From the NCBI GenBank assembly GCA_964036275.1, contig CAXIWQ010000159.1:19416-83415 (forward strand): 64,000 nt of DNA, given 5' to 3'. Numbering within the stretch: the first letter of the stretch is position 1; each line of letters begins with the position of its first letter. The position numbers and the translations under genes are program-made. Of this stretch, positions 1 to 11,684 are shown piece by piece. Source of the stretch: Litoditis marina (Eukaryota; Nematoda; Chromadorea; Rhabditida; Rhabditidae). Under the pieces are notes generated by a model. That model made no database searches, was not told where the DNA came from, and worked only from the letters and a program-made list of their open reading frames with translations.

Positions 1-1125
1 AGTCAATAACCGCGTTAATTTGTCTTTTGTGGCTGTGCGCCACAGAATATAAAGTCGTATTAGGTTTTTGTAGCTGGGAGCAACAGATTTGATAGCCGTA
101 TGAAATGTTCTCTGTAACTGCAAGGCAAAGAGTCAATAACCGCGTTAATTTGTATTTTGTGGCTGTGCGCCACAGAATATAAAGTCGTATTATGTTTTTG
201 TAGTTGGAAGCAACAGACTTGATAGCCGTATGATTTTTTTTTTGTAGCTGCAAGTCAAAATGTCAATAACCGCGTTAATTCGTCTTTGTGGCTGTGCGCC
301 ACAGAATAGATTGTCGTATCAGGTTTTTGTAGCTGGGAGCAACAGACTTGATAGCCGTATGAACTTTTTTCTGTAGCTGCAAGGCAAAGAGGTAATAACC
401 GCGTTAATTTGTCTTTTGTGGCTGTGCGCCACAGGATATAAAGTCGTATTAGGTTTTTGTAGCCATGAGCAACAGACTTGATAGCCGTATAAACTTTTTT
501 CTGTAGCTGCAAGGCAAAGAGTCGATATCCGCGTTATATCGTATTTTGTGGCTGTGTGCCACAGAATAGATAGTTGTATTGGGTTTTTCTAGCTGGGAAC
601 AACATACTTGATAGCCATATAAACTTTTTTCTGTAGCTGCACGGCAAAGAGTCAATAACCGCGTTAATTTGATTTTTGTGGCTGTGCGCCACAGAATATA
701 AAGTCGTATTAGGTTTTTGTAGCTGGGAGCAACAGACTTGATAGCCGTATAAACTTTTTTTCTGTAGCTGCAAGGCAAAGAGGTAATAACCGCGTTAATT
801 TGTCTTTTGTGGCTGTGCGCCACAGAATATAAAGTCGTATTAGGTTTTTGTAGCTGGGAGCAACAGATTTGATAGCCGTATGAAATGTTCTCTGTAACTG
901 CAAGGCAAAGAGTCAATAACCGCGTTAATTTGTATTTTGTGGCTGTGCGCCACAGAATATAAAGTCGTATTATGTTTTTGTAGTTGGAAGCAACAGACTT
1001 GATAGCCGTATGATTTGTTTTTGTGGCTGCAAGTCAAAATGTCAATAACCGCGTTAATTCGTCTTTGTGGCTGTGCGCCACAGAATAGATTGTCGTATTA
1101 GGTTTTTGTAGCTGGGAGCAACAGA
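1..1125 (+). repeat. Long duplication, copy 1 (offset about 3245 bp)
   Basis: This stretch matches 3247-4369 monomer for monomer. The offset is 3246 at the left and 3244 after a T-tract length difference near 231-241. Both copies share the same rare variants, such as TAGCCATGAGC, GATATCCGCG and the monomer with GTAGTTGGAAGC. The match ends near 1125/4369, where the left copy reads AACAGACTTG and the right copy AACAGATTTG. The unit is about 25 monomers long. Confidence 0.85.
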
Positions 1126-2032
1126 CTTGATAGCCGTATGAACTGTTCTCTGTAGCTGCAAGGCAAAGAGTCAATAACGCGTTAATTCGTCTTTTGTGGC
1201 TGTGCGCCACAGAATATATAGTCGTCTTAGGTTTTTGTATCTGGGAGCAACAGACTTGATAGCCGTATGAACTTTTTTCTGTAGCTGCAAGGCAAAGAGT
1301 CAATAACCGCGTTAAGTCGTCTTTTGTGGCTGTGCGCCACTAAATATATAGTCGTGTTAGGTCTTTGTAGCTGGGAGCAACATACTTGATAGCCGTATAA
1401 ACTTTTATTTTGTAGCTTTACGGCAAAGAGTCAATAACCGCGTTAATTTGTCTTTTGTGGCTGTGCGCCACAGAATATGGAGTCGTATTAGGTTTTTGTA
1501 GCTGGGAGCAACAGACTTGATAGCCGTATAAATTTTTCTCTGTAACTGCAAGCCAAAGAGTCAATAACCGCGTTATTTCGTATGTTATGGCTGTGCGCCA
1601 CAGAATAGATTGTCGTATTAGGTTTTTGTAGCTGGGAGCAACAGATTTGATAGCCGTATGAACTTTTCTCTGTAACTGCAAGCCAAAGAGTCGATAACCG
1701 CGTTAATTCGTATTTTGTGGCTGTGCGCCACATAATAGATAGTCGTATTAGGTTTTTGTATCTGGGAGCAACAGACTTGATAGCCGTATGAACTGTTCTC
1801 TGTAGTTGCAAGGCAAAGAGTCGACAACCGCGTTAATTCGTATTTTGTGGCTGTGCGCCACAGAATAGATTGTCGTATCAGGTTTTTGTAGCTGGGAGCA
1901 ACATACTCGATAGCCGTATAAACTGTTTTCTGTAGCTGCACGGTAAAGAGTCAATAACCGCGTTAATTTGTCTTTTGTGGCTGTGCGCCACAGAATAGTA
2001 AGTCGTATTAGGTTTTTGTAGCTGGGAGCAAC
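1095..2032 (+). repeat. Duplicated block, copy 1 (offset 4021 bp)
   Basis: Matches 5116-6053 at a constant offset of 4021 bp (31 monomers). Shared private variants include ATAACGCGTTAATT lacking one C, GTCGTCTTAGG, GTATCTGGGAGC, AGCTTTACGGC and CGTATGTTATGGC. The match stops where the left copy reads AACATACTTGATAG then ATAACC, and the right copy AACAGACTTG then ATAAAC. Confidence 0.85.
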
Positions 2033-3246
2033 ATACTTGATAGCCGTATAACCTTTTTCCTGTAGCTGCACGGCAAAGAGTCAATAACCGCGTTAATTTG
2101 TATTTTGTGGCTGTGCGCCACAGAATATAAAGTCGTACTATGTTTTTGTAGTTGGGAGCAACAGACTTGATAGCCGTATGATTTTTTTTTGTAGCTGCAT
2201 GTCAAAATGTCGATAACCGCGTTAATTCGTTTTTGTGGCTGTGCGCCACAGAATAGATTGTCGTATTAGGTTTTTGTAGCTGGGAGCAACCGACTTGATA
2301 GCCGTATTAACTTTTTTCTGTAGCTGCAAAACAAACAGTCGATAACCGCGTTAATTCGTATTTTGTGGCTGTGTGCCACAGAATAGATAGTTGTATTGGG
2401 TTTTTCTAGCTGGGAACAACATACTTGATAGCCATATAAACTTTTTTCTGTAGCTGCACGGCAAAGAGTCAATAACCGCGTTAATTTGTCTTTTGTGGCT
2501 GTGCGCCACAGAATATAAAGTCGTATTAGGTTTTTGTAGCTGGGAGCAACAGACTTGATAGCCGTATGAACTTTTTTCTGTAGCTGCAAGGCAAAGAGGT
2601 AATAACCGCGTTAATTTGTCTTTTGTGGCTGTGCGCCACAGAATATAAAGTCGTATTAGGTTTTTGTAGCTGGGAGCAACAGACTTGATAGCCGTATAAA
2701 CTTTTTTCTGTAGCTGCAAGGCAAAGAGTCGATAACCGCGTTAATTCGTATTTTGTGGCTGTGTGCCACAGAATATATAGTTGTATTGGGTTTTTCTAGC
2801 TGGGAGCAACATACTTGATAGCCATATAAACTTTTTTCTGTAGCTGCACGGCAAAGAGTCAATAACCGCGTTAATTTGTCTTTTGTGGCTGTGCGCCACA
2901 GAATAGATTGTCGTATCAGGTTTTTGTAGCTGGGAGCAACAGACTTGATAGCCGTATGAACTTTTTTCTGTAGCTGCAATGCAAAGAGGTAATAACCGCG
3001 TTAATTTGTCTTTTGTGGCTGTGCTCCACAGGATATAAAGTCGTATTAGGTTTTTGTAGCCATGAGCAACAGATTTGATAGCCGTATAAACTTTTTTCTG
3101 TAGCTGCAAGGCAAAGAGTCGATAACCGCGTTGTATCGTATTTTGTGGCTGTGTGCCACAGAATAGATAGTTCTATTGGGTTTTTCTAGCTGGGAGCAAC
3201 ATCCTTGATAGCCATATAAACTTTTTTCTGTAGCTGCACGGCAAAG

Positions 3247-4369
3247 AGTCAATAACCGCGTTAATTTGTCTTTTGTGGCTGTGCGCCACAGAATATAAAG
3301 TCGTATTAGGTTTTTGTAGCTGGGAGCAACAGATTTGATAGCCGTATGAAATGTTCTCTGTAACTGCAAGGCAAAGAGTCAATAACCGCGTTAATTTGTA
3401 TTTTGTGGCTGTGCGCCACAGAATATAAAGTCGTATTATGTTTTTGTAGTTGGAAGCAACAGACTTGATAGCCGTTTGATTTTTTTTGTAGCTGCAAGTC
3501 AAAATGTCAATAACCGCGTTAATTCGTCTTTGTGGCTGTGCGCCACAGAATAGATTGTCGTATCAGGTTTTTGTAGCTGGGAGCAACAGACTTGATAGCC
3601 GTATGAACTTTTTTCTGTAGCTGCAAGGCAAAGAGGTAATAACCGCGTTAATTTGTCTTTTGTGGCTGTGCGCCACAGGATATAAAGTCGTATTAGGTTT
3701 TTGTAGCCATGAGCAACAGACTTGATAGCCGTATAAACTTTTTTCTGTAGCTGCAAGGCAAAGAGTCGATATCCGCGTTATATCGTATTTTGTGGCTGTG
3801 TGCCACAGAATAGATAGTTGTATTGGGTTTTTCTAGCTGGGAACAACATACTTGATAGCCATATAAACTTTTTTCTGTAGCTGCACGGCAAAGAGTCAAT
3901 AACCGCGTTAATTTGTCTTTTGTGGCTGTGCGCCACAGAATATAAAGTCGTATTAGGTTTTTGTAGCTGGGAGCAACAGACTTGATAGCCGTATAAACTT
4001 TTTTTCTGTAGCTGCAAGGCAAAGAGGTAATAACCGCGTTAATTTGTCTTTTGTGGCTGTGCGCCACAGAATATAAAGTCGTATTAGGTTTTTGTAGCTG
4101 GGAGCAACAGATTTGATAGCCGTATGAAATGTTCTCTGTAACTGCAAGGCAAAGAGTCAATAACCGCGTTAATTTGTATTTTGTGGCTGTGCGCCACAGA
4201 ATATAAAGTCGTATTATGTTTTTGTAGTTGGAAGCAACAGACTTGATAGCCGTATGATTTGTTTTTGTGGCTGCAAGTCAAAATGTCAATAACCGCGTTA
4301 ATTCGTCTTTGTGGCTGTGCGCCACAGAATAGATTGTCGTATTAGGTTTTTGTAGCTGGGAGCAACAGA
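3247..4369 (+). repeat. Long duplication, copy 2 (partner 1-1125)
   Basis: Second copy of the segment at the left edge of the window. The same run of variant monomers appears in the same order, so this is a block duplication and not independent monomer turnover. Confidence 0.85.
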
Positions 4370-5621
4370 TTTGATAGCCGTATGAAATGTTCTCTGTAAC
4401 TGCGAGGCAAAGAGTCAATAACCGCGTTAATTCGTCTTTTGTGGCTGTGCGCCACAGAATATATAGTCGTATTAGGTTTTTGTAGCTGGGAGCAACAGAC
4501 TTGATAGCCGTATGAACTTTTCTCGGTAGCTGCAAGCCAACAAGTCGATAACCGCGATAATTTGTATTTTGTGGCTGTGCGCCACAGAATAGATTGTCGT
4601 ATTAGGTTTTTGTAGCTGGGAGCAACAGATTTGATAGCCGTATGAACTTTTTTCTGTAGCTGCAAGGCAAAGAGGTAATAACCGCGTTAATTTGTCTTTT
4701 GTGGCTGTGCGCCACAGAATAGATTGTCGTATCAGGTTTTTGTAGCTGGGAGCAACAGACTTGATAGCCGTATGAACTTTTCTCTGTAGCTGCAAGCCAA
4801 CAAGTCGATAACCGCGATATTTCGTGTTTTATGGCTGTGCGCCACAGAATAGATTGTCGTATTATGTTTCTGTAGTTGGAAGCAACAGACTTGATAGCCG
4901 TATGATTTTTTTTGTAGCTGCAAGTCAAAATGTCAATAACCGCGTTAATTCGTCTTTGTGGCTGTGCGCCACAGAATAGATTGTCGTATCAGGTTTTTGT
5001 AGCTGGGAGCAACAGATTTGATAGCCGTATGAAATGTTATCTGTAACTGCGCTGCAAAGAGTCAATAACCGCGTTAATTCGTCTTTTGTGGCTGTGCGCC
5101 ACAGAATATATAGTCGTATTAGGTTTTTGTAGCTGGGAGCAACAGACTTGATAGCCGTATGAACTGTTCTCTGTAGCTGCAAGGCAAAGAGTCAATAACG
5201 CGTTAATTCGTCTTTTGTGGCTGTGCGCCACAGAATATATAGTCGTCTTAGGTTTTTGTATCTGGGAGCAACAGACTTGATAGCCGTATGAACTTTTTTC
5301 TGTAGCTGCAAGGCAAAGAGTCAATAACCGCGTTAAGTCGTCTTTTGTGGCTGTGCGCCACTAAATATATAGTCGTGTTAGGTCTTTGTAGCTGGGAGCA
5401 ACATACTTGATAGCCGTATAAACTTTTATTTTGTAGCTTTACGGCAAAGAGTCAATAACCGCGTTAATTTGTCTTTTGTGGCTGTGCGCCACAGAATATG
5501 GAGTCGTATTAGGTTTTTGTAGCTGGGAGCAACAGACTTGATAGCCGTATAAATTTTTCTCTGTAACTGCAAGCCAAAGAGTCAATAACCGCGTTATTTC
5601 GTATGTTATGGCTGTGCGCCA

Positions 5622-8600
5622 CAGAATAGATTGTCGTATTAGGTTTTTGTAGCTGGGAGCAACAGATTTGATAGCCGTATGAACTTTTCTCTGTAACTGC
5701 AAGCCAAAGAGTCGATAACCGCGTTAATTCGTATTTTGTGGCTGTGCGCCACATAATAGATAGTCGTATTAGGTTTTTGTATCTGGGAGCAACAGACTTG
5801 ATAGCCGTATGAACTGTTCTCTGTAGTTGCAAGGCAAAGAGTCGACAACCGCGTTAATTCGTATTTTGTGGCTGTGCGCCACAGAATAGATTGTCGTATC
5901 AGGTTTTTGTAGCTGGGAGCAACATACTCGATAGCCGTATAAACTGTTTTCTGTAGCTGCACGGTAAAGAGTCAATAACCGCGTTAATTTGTCTTTTGTG
6001 GCTGTGCGCCACAGAATAGTAAGTCGTATTAGGTTTTTGTAGCTGGGAGCAACAGACTTGATAGCCGTATAAACTTTTTTTTGTAGCTGCAAGGCAAATA
6101 GTCAATAACCGCGTTAGTTCGTATTTTGTGGCTGTGTGCCACAGAAAAGATAGTTGTATTGGGTTTTTCTAGCTGGGAGCAACATACTTGATAGCCGTAT
6201 AAACTTTTTTCTGTAGCTGCAAGGCAAAGAGTCAATAACCGCGTTAATCTGTCTTTTGTGGCTGTGCGCCACAGAATATAAAGTCGTATTAGGTTTTTGT
6301 AGTTGGGAGCAACAGACTTGATTGCCGTATGAGTTTTTTTTTTCTGTAACTGCAAGCCGAAGAGTCGATAACCGCGTTGATTCGTATTTCGTGGCTGTGC
6401 GCCACAGAATAGATAATCGTATTAGGTTTTTGTAGCTGGGAGCAACAGACTTGATAGCCGTATAAACTTTTTTCTGTAGCTGCAAGGAAAAGAGTCAATA
6501 ACCGCGTTAATTTGTCTTTTGTGGTTGTGCGCCACAGAATATAAAGTCGTATTAGGTTTTTGTAGTTGGGAGCAACAGACTTGATAGCCGTATGATTTTT
6601 TTTTGTAGGTGCAAGGCAAAGAGTCAATAACCGCGTTAATTCGTATTTGGTGGATGTGCGCCACAAAATAGATTGTCGTATTAGGTTTTTGTAGCTGGGA
6701 GCAACAGATTTGATAGCCGTATGAACTTTTCTCTGTAACTGCAAGCCAAAGAGTCGATAACCGCGTTAATTCGTATTTTGTGGCTGTGCGCCACATAATA
6801 GATAGTCGTATTAGGTTTTTGTATCTGGGAGCAACAGACTTGATAGCCGTATGAACTGTTCTCTGTAGTTGCAAGGCAAAGAGTCGACAACCGCGTTAAT
6901 TCGTATTTTGTGGCTGTGCGCCACAGAATAGATTGTCGTATCAGGTTTTTGTAGCTGGGAGCAACATACTCGATAGCCGTATAAACTGTTTTCTGTAGCT
7001 GCACGGTAAAGAGTCAATAACCGCGTTAATTTGTCTTTTGTGGCTGTGCGCCACAGAATAGTAAGTCGTATTAGGTTTTTGTAGCTGGGAGCAACAGACT
7101 TGATAGCCGTATAAACTTTTTTTTGTAGCTGCAAGGCAAATAGTCAATAACCGCGTTAGTTCGTATTTTGTGGCTGTGTGCCACAGAAAAGATAGTTGTA
7201 TTGGGTTTTTCTAGCTGGGAGCAACATACTTGATAGCCGTATAAACTTTTTTCTGTAGCTGCAAGGCAAAGAGTCAATAACCGCGTTAATCTGTCTTTTG
7301 TGGCTGTGCGCCACAGAATATAAAGTCGTATTAGGTTTTTGTAGTTGGGAGCAACAGACTTGATTGCCGTATGAGTTTTTTTTTTCTGTAACTGCAAGCC
7401 GAAGAGTCGATAACCGCGTTGATTCGTATTTCGTGGCTGTGCGCCACAGAATAGATAATCGTATTAGGTTTTTGTAGCTGGGAGCAACAGACTTGATAGC
7501 CGTATAAACTTTTTTCTGTAGCTGCAAGGAAAAGAGTCAATAACCGCGTTAATTTGTCTTTTGTGGTTGTGCGCCACAGAATATAAAGTCGTATTAGGTT
7601 TTTGTAGTTGGGAGCAACAGACTTGATAGCCGTATGATTTTTTTTTGTAGGTGCAAGGCAAAGAGTCAATAACCGCGTTAATTCGTATTTGGTGGATGTG
7701 CGCCACAAAATAGATTGTCGTATTAGGTTTTTGTAGCTGGGAGCAACAGATTTGATAGCCGTATGAACTTTTCTCTGTAACTGCAAGCCAAAGAGTCGAT
7801 AACCGCGTTAATTCGTATTTTGTGGCTGTGCGCCACATAATAGATAGTCGTATTAGGTTTTTGTATCTGGGAGCAACAGACTTGATAGCCGTATGAACTG
7901 TTCTCTGTAGTTGCAAGGCAAAGAGTCGACAACCGCGTTAATTCGTATTTTGTGGCTGTGCGCCACAGAATAGATTGTCGTATCAGGTTTTTGTAGCTGG
8001 GAGCAACATACTCGATAGCCGTATAAACTGTTTTCTGTAGCTGCACGGTAAAGAGTCAATAACCGCGTTAATTTGTCTTTTGTGGCTGTGCGCCACAGAA
8101 TAGTAAGTCGTATTAGGTTTTTGTAGCTGGGAGCAACAGACTTGATAGCCGTATAAACTTTTTTTTGTAGCTGCAAGGCAAATAGTCAATAACCGCGTTA
8201 GTTCGTATTTTGTGGCTGTGTGCCACAGAAAAGATAGTTGTATTGGGTTTTTCTAGCTGGGAGCAACATACTTGATAGCCGTATAAACTTTTTTCTGTAG
8301 CTGCAAGGCAAAGAGTCAATAACCGCGTTAATCTGTCTTTTGTGGCTGTGCGCCACAGAATATAAAGTCGTATTAGGTTTTTGTAGTTGGGAGCAACAGA
8401 CTTGATTGCCGTATGAGTTTTTTTTTTTCTGTAACTGCAAGCCGAAGAGTCGATAACCGCGTTGATTCGTATTTCGTGGCTGTGCGCCACAGAATAGATA
8501 ATCGTATTAGGTTTTTGTAGCTGGGAGCAACAGACTTGATAGCCGTATAAACTTTTTTCTGTAGCTGCAAGGAAAAGAGTCAATAACCGCGTTAATTTGT

Positions 8601-9807
8601 CTTTTGTGGTTGTGCGCCACAGAATATAAAGTCGTATTAGGTTTTTGTAGTTGGGAGCAACAGACTTGATAGCCGTATGATTTTTTTTTGTAGGTGCAAG
8701 GCAAAGAGTCAATAACCGCGTTAATTCGTATTTGGTGGATGTGCGCCACAAAATAGATTGTCGTATTAGGTTTTTGTAGCTGGGAGCAACAGATTTGATA
8801 GCCGTATGAACTTTTCTCTGTAACTGCAAGCCAAAGAGTCGATAACCGCGTTAATTCGTATTTTGTGGCTGTGCGCCACATAATAGATAGTCGTATTAGG
8901 TTTTTGTATCTGGGAGCAACAGACTTGATAGCCGTATGAACTGTTCTCTGTAGTTGCAAGGCAAAGAGTCGACAACCGCGTTAATTCGTATTTTGTGGCT
9001 GTGCGCCACAGAATAGATTGTCGTATCAGGTTTTTGTAGCTGGGAGCAACATACTCGATAGCCGTATAAACTGTTTTCTGTAGCTGCACGGTAAAGAGTC
9101 AATAACCGCGTTAATTTGTCTTTTGTGGCTGTGCGCCACAGAATAGTAAGTCGTATTAGGTTTTTGTAGCTGGGAGCAACAGACTTGATAGCCGTATAAA
9201 CTTTTTTTTGTAGCTGCAAGGCAAATAGTCAATAACCGCGTTAGTTCGTATTTTGTGGCTGTGTGCCACAGAAAAGATAGTTGTATTGGGTTTTTCTAGC
9301 TGGGAGCAACATACTTGATAGCCGTATAAACTTTTTTCTGTAGCTGCAAGGCAAAGAGTCAATAACCGCGTTAATCTGTCTTTTGTGGCTGTGCGCCACA
9401 GAATATAAAGTCGTATTAGGTTTTTGTAGTTGGGAGCAACAGACTTGATTGCCGTATGAGTTTTTTTTTTCTGTAACTGCAAGCCGAAGAGTCGATAACC
9501 GCGTTGATTCGTATTTCGTGGCTGTGCGCCACAGAATAGATAATCGTATTAGGTTTTTGTAGCTGGGAGCAACAGACTTGATAGCCGTATAAACTTTTTT
9601 CTGTAGCTGCAAGGAAAAGAGTCAATAACCGCGTTAATTTGTCTTTTGTGGTTGTGCGCCACAGAATATAAAGTCGTATTAGGTTTTTGTAGTTGGGAGC
9701 AACAGACTTGATAGCCGTATGATTTTTTTTTGTAGGTGCAAGGCAAAGAGTCAATAACCGCGTTAATTCGTATTTGGTGGATGTGCGCCACAAAATAGAT
9801 TGTCGTA
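5622..9807 (+). repeat. 1042-bp higher-order repeat (8-mer), four tandem copies
   Basis: Four head-to-tail copies begin near 5622, 6664, 7706 and 8749, each made of eight distinct monomers. By eye they are almost identical: the only difference I see is one T in the long T-run after GCCGTATGAG, which makes one unit 1043 bp. Marker monomers include GGTGGATGTGCGCC, GTGTGCCACAGAAAAGATAG, TTGATTGCCGTATGAG and CTCGATAGCCG. Neighbouring monomers within a unit differ far more than the copies do, which is the usual signature of recent amplification of a higher-order unit. Confidence 0.92.
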
Positions 9808-10047
9808 TCAGGTTTTTGTAGCTGGGAGCAACAGATTTGATAGCCGTATGAACTTTTTTCTGTAGCTGCAAGGCAAAGAGTCAATAACCGCGTTAAGTCG
9901 TCTTTTGTGGCTGTGCGCCACAAAATATATAGTCGTGTTAGGTCTTTGTAGCTGGGAGCAACATACTTGATAGCCGTATAAACTTTTTTCTGTAGCTTTA
10001 CGGCAAAGAGTCAATAACCGCGTTAATTTGTCTTTTGTGGCTGTGCG
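8896..10047 (+). repeat. Duplicated block, copy 1 (offset 1563 bp)
   Basis: Matches 10459-11610 at an offset of 1563 bp (12 monomers, 1.5 times the 1042-bp unit). The match runs right up to the inversion breakpoint at 11610, so the rearrangement happened inside a copy of this block. Past the partner position 10047 the direct copy continues with CCAAAGAATATGGAG. Confidence 0.85.
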
Positions 10048-10458
10048 CCAAAGAATATGGAGTCGTATTAGGTTTTTGTAGCTGGGAGCAACAGACTTGA
10101 TAGCCGTATAAACTTTTCTCTGTAACTGCAAGCCAAAGAGTCAATAACCGCGTTATTTCGTATTTTATGGCTGTGCGCCACAGAATAGATAGTTGTATTG
10201 GGTTTTTCTAGCTGGGAGCAACATACTTGATAGCCGTATAAACTTTTTTCTGTAGCTGCAAGGCAAAGAGTCAATAACCGCGTTAATCTGTCTTTGGTGG
10301 CTGTGCGCCACAGAATATAAAGTCGTATTAGGTTTTTGTAGTTGGGAGCAGCAGACTTGATTGCCGTATGAGTTTTTTTTCTGTAACTGCAAGCCGAAGA
10401 GTCGATAACCGCGTTGATTCGTATTTCGTGGCTGTGCGTCACAGAATAGATAATCGTA

Positions 10459-11610
10459 TTAGGTTTTTGTAGCTGGGAGCAACAGACTTGATAGCCGTAT
10501 GAACTGTTCTCTGTAGTTGCAAGGCAAAGAGTCGACAACCGCGTTAATTCGTATTTTGTGGCTGTGCGCCACAGAATAGATTGTCGTATCAGGTTTTTGT
10601 AGCTGGGAGCAACATACTCGATAGCCGTATAAACTGTTTTCTGTAGCTGCACGGTAAAGAGTTAATAACCGCGTTAATTTGTCTTTTGTGGCTGTGCGCC
10701 ACAGAATAGTAAGTCGTATTAGGTTTTTGTAGCTGGGAGAAACAGACTTGATAGCCGTATAAACTTTTTTTTGTAGCTGCAAGGCAAATAGTCAATAACC
10801 GCGTTAGTTCGTATTTTGTGGCTGTGTGCCACAGAAAAGATAGTTGTATTGGGTTTTTCTAGCTGGGAGCAACATACTTGATAGCCGTATAAACTTTTTT
10901 CTGTAGCTGCAAGGCAAAGAGTCAATAACCGCGTTAATCTGTCTTTTGTGGCTGTGCGCCACAGAATATAAAGTCGTATTAGGTTTTTGTAGTTGGGAGC
11001 AACAGACTTGATTGCCGTATGAGTTTTTTTTTTCTGTAACTGCAAGCCGAAGAGTCGATAACCGCGTTGATTCGTATTTCGTGGCTGTGCGCCACAGAAT
11101 AGATAATCGTATTAGGTTTTTGTAGCTGGGAGCAACAGACTTGATAGCCGTATAAACTTTTTTCTGTAGCTGCAAGGAAAAGAGTCAATAACCGCGTTAA
11201 TTTGTCTTTTGTGGTTGTGCGCCACAGAATATAAAGTCGTATTAGGTTTTTGTAGTTGGGAGCAACAGACTTGATAGCCGTATGATTTTTTTTTGTAGGT
11301 GCAAGGCAAAGAGTCAATAACCGCGTTAATTCGTATTTGGTGGATGTGCGCCACAAAATAGATTGTCGTATCAGGTTTTTGTAGCTGGGAGCAACAGATT
11401 TGATAGCCGTATGAACTTTTTTCTGTAGCTGCAAGGCAAAGAGTCAATAACCGCGTTAAGTCGTCTTTTGTGGCTGTGCGCCACAAAATATATAGTCGTG
11501 TTAGGTCTTTGTAGCTGGGAGCAACATACTTGATAGCCGTATAAACTTTTTTCTGTAGCTTTACGGCAAAGAGTCAATAACCGCGTTAATTTGTCTTTTG
11601 TGGCTGTGCG
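10459..11610 (+). repeat. Duplicated block, copy 2, cut by inversion junction
   Basis: Second copy of 8896-10047. It includes a fifth, partial version of the 1042-bp higher-order repeat. It ends after TGGCTGTGCG at 11610, where the orientation of the satellite flips. Confidence 0.85.
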
Positions 11611-11684
11611 TTTTTAAGTTTATACGGCTATCAAGTCTGTTGCTCCCAGCTACAAAAACCTAATACGACTCCATATTCTGTGGC
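11601..11684. other. Inversion junction 1 (foldback, 73-nt spacer)
   Basis: Plus-orientation satellite ends at TGGCTGTGCG (11610). A short T-run follows, then AAGTTTATACGGC, which is minus-orientation satellite. The reverse complement of the sequence from 11684 onward mirrors the sequence leading up to 11610, with the coordinates of paired bases summing to 23294. The mirror includes rare variants AGCTTTACGGC and GTGTTAGGTCTTTG. The spacer 11616-11683 is itself the inverse of satellite like 10037-10113. About five T bases at 11611-11615 are unexplained filler or T-tract slippage. Confidence 0.85.

Larger units (their letters stand above)
1..11610 (+). repeat. Satellite array A, 130-bp monomers, plus orientation
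   Basis: This is uninterrupted head-to-tail satellite. Each monomer carries, in order, TGTGGCTGTGCGCCACA, a GTCGTATTAGG block, GTAGCTGGGAGCAACAGACT, TGATAGCCGTATGAAC, a T-tract, GTAGCTGCAAGGCAAAGAG and a CGATAACCGCGTTAATTCG block, with a period near 130 bp. Monomers differ by point changes, T-tract length and rare small indels. Several higher-order repeats lie inside and are listed separately. No gene is visible. The array ends abruptly at 11610, where the orientation flips. I do not recognise the family; satellite status rests on tandem structure alone. Confidence 0.97.
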
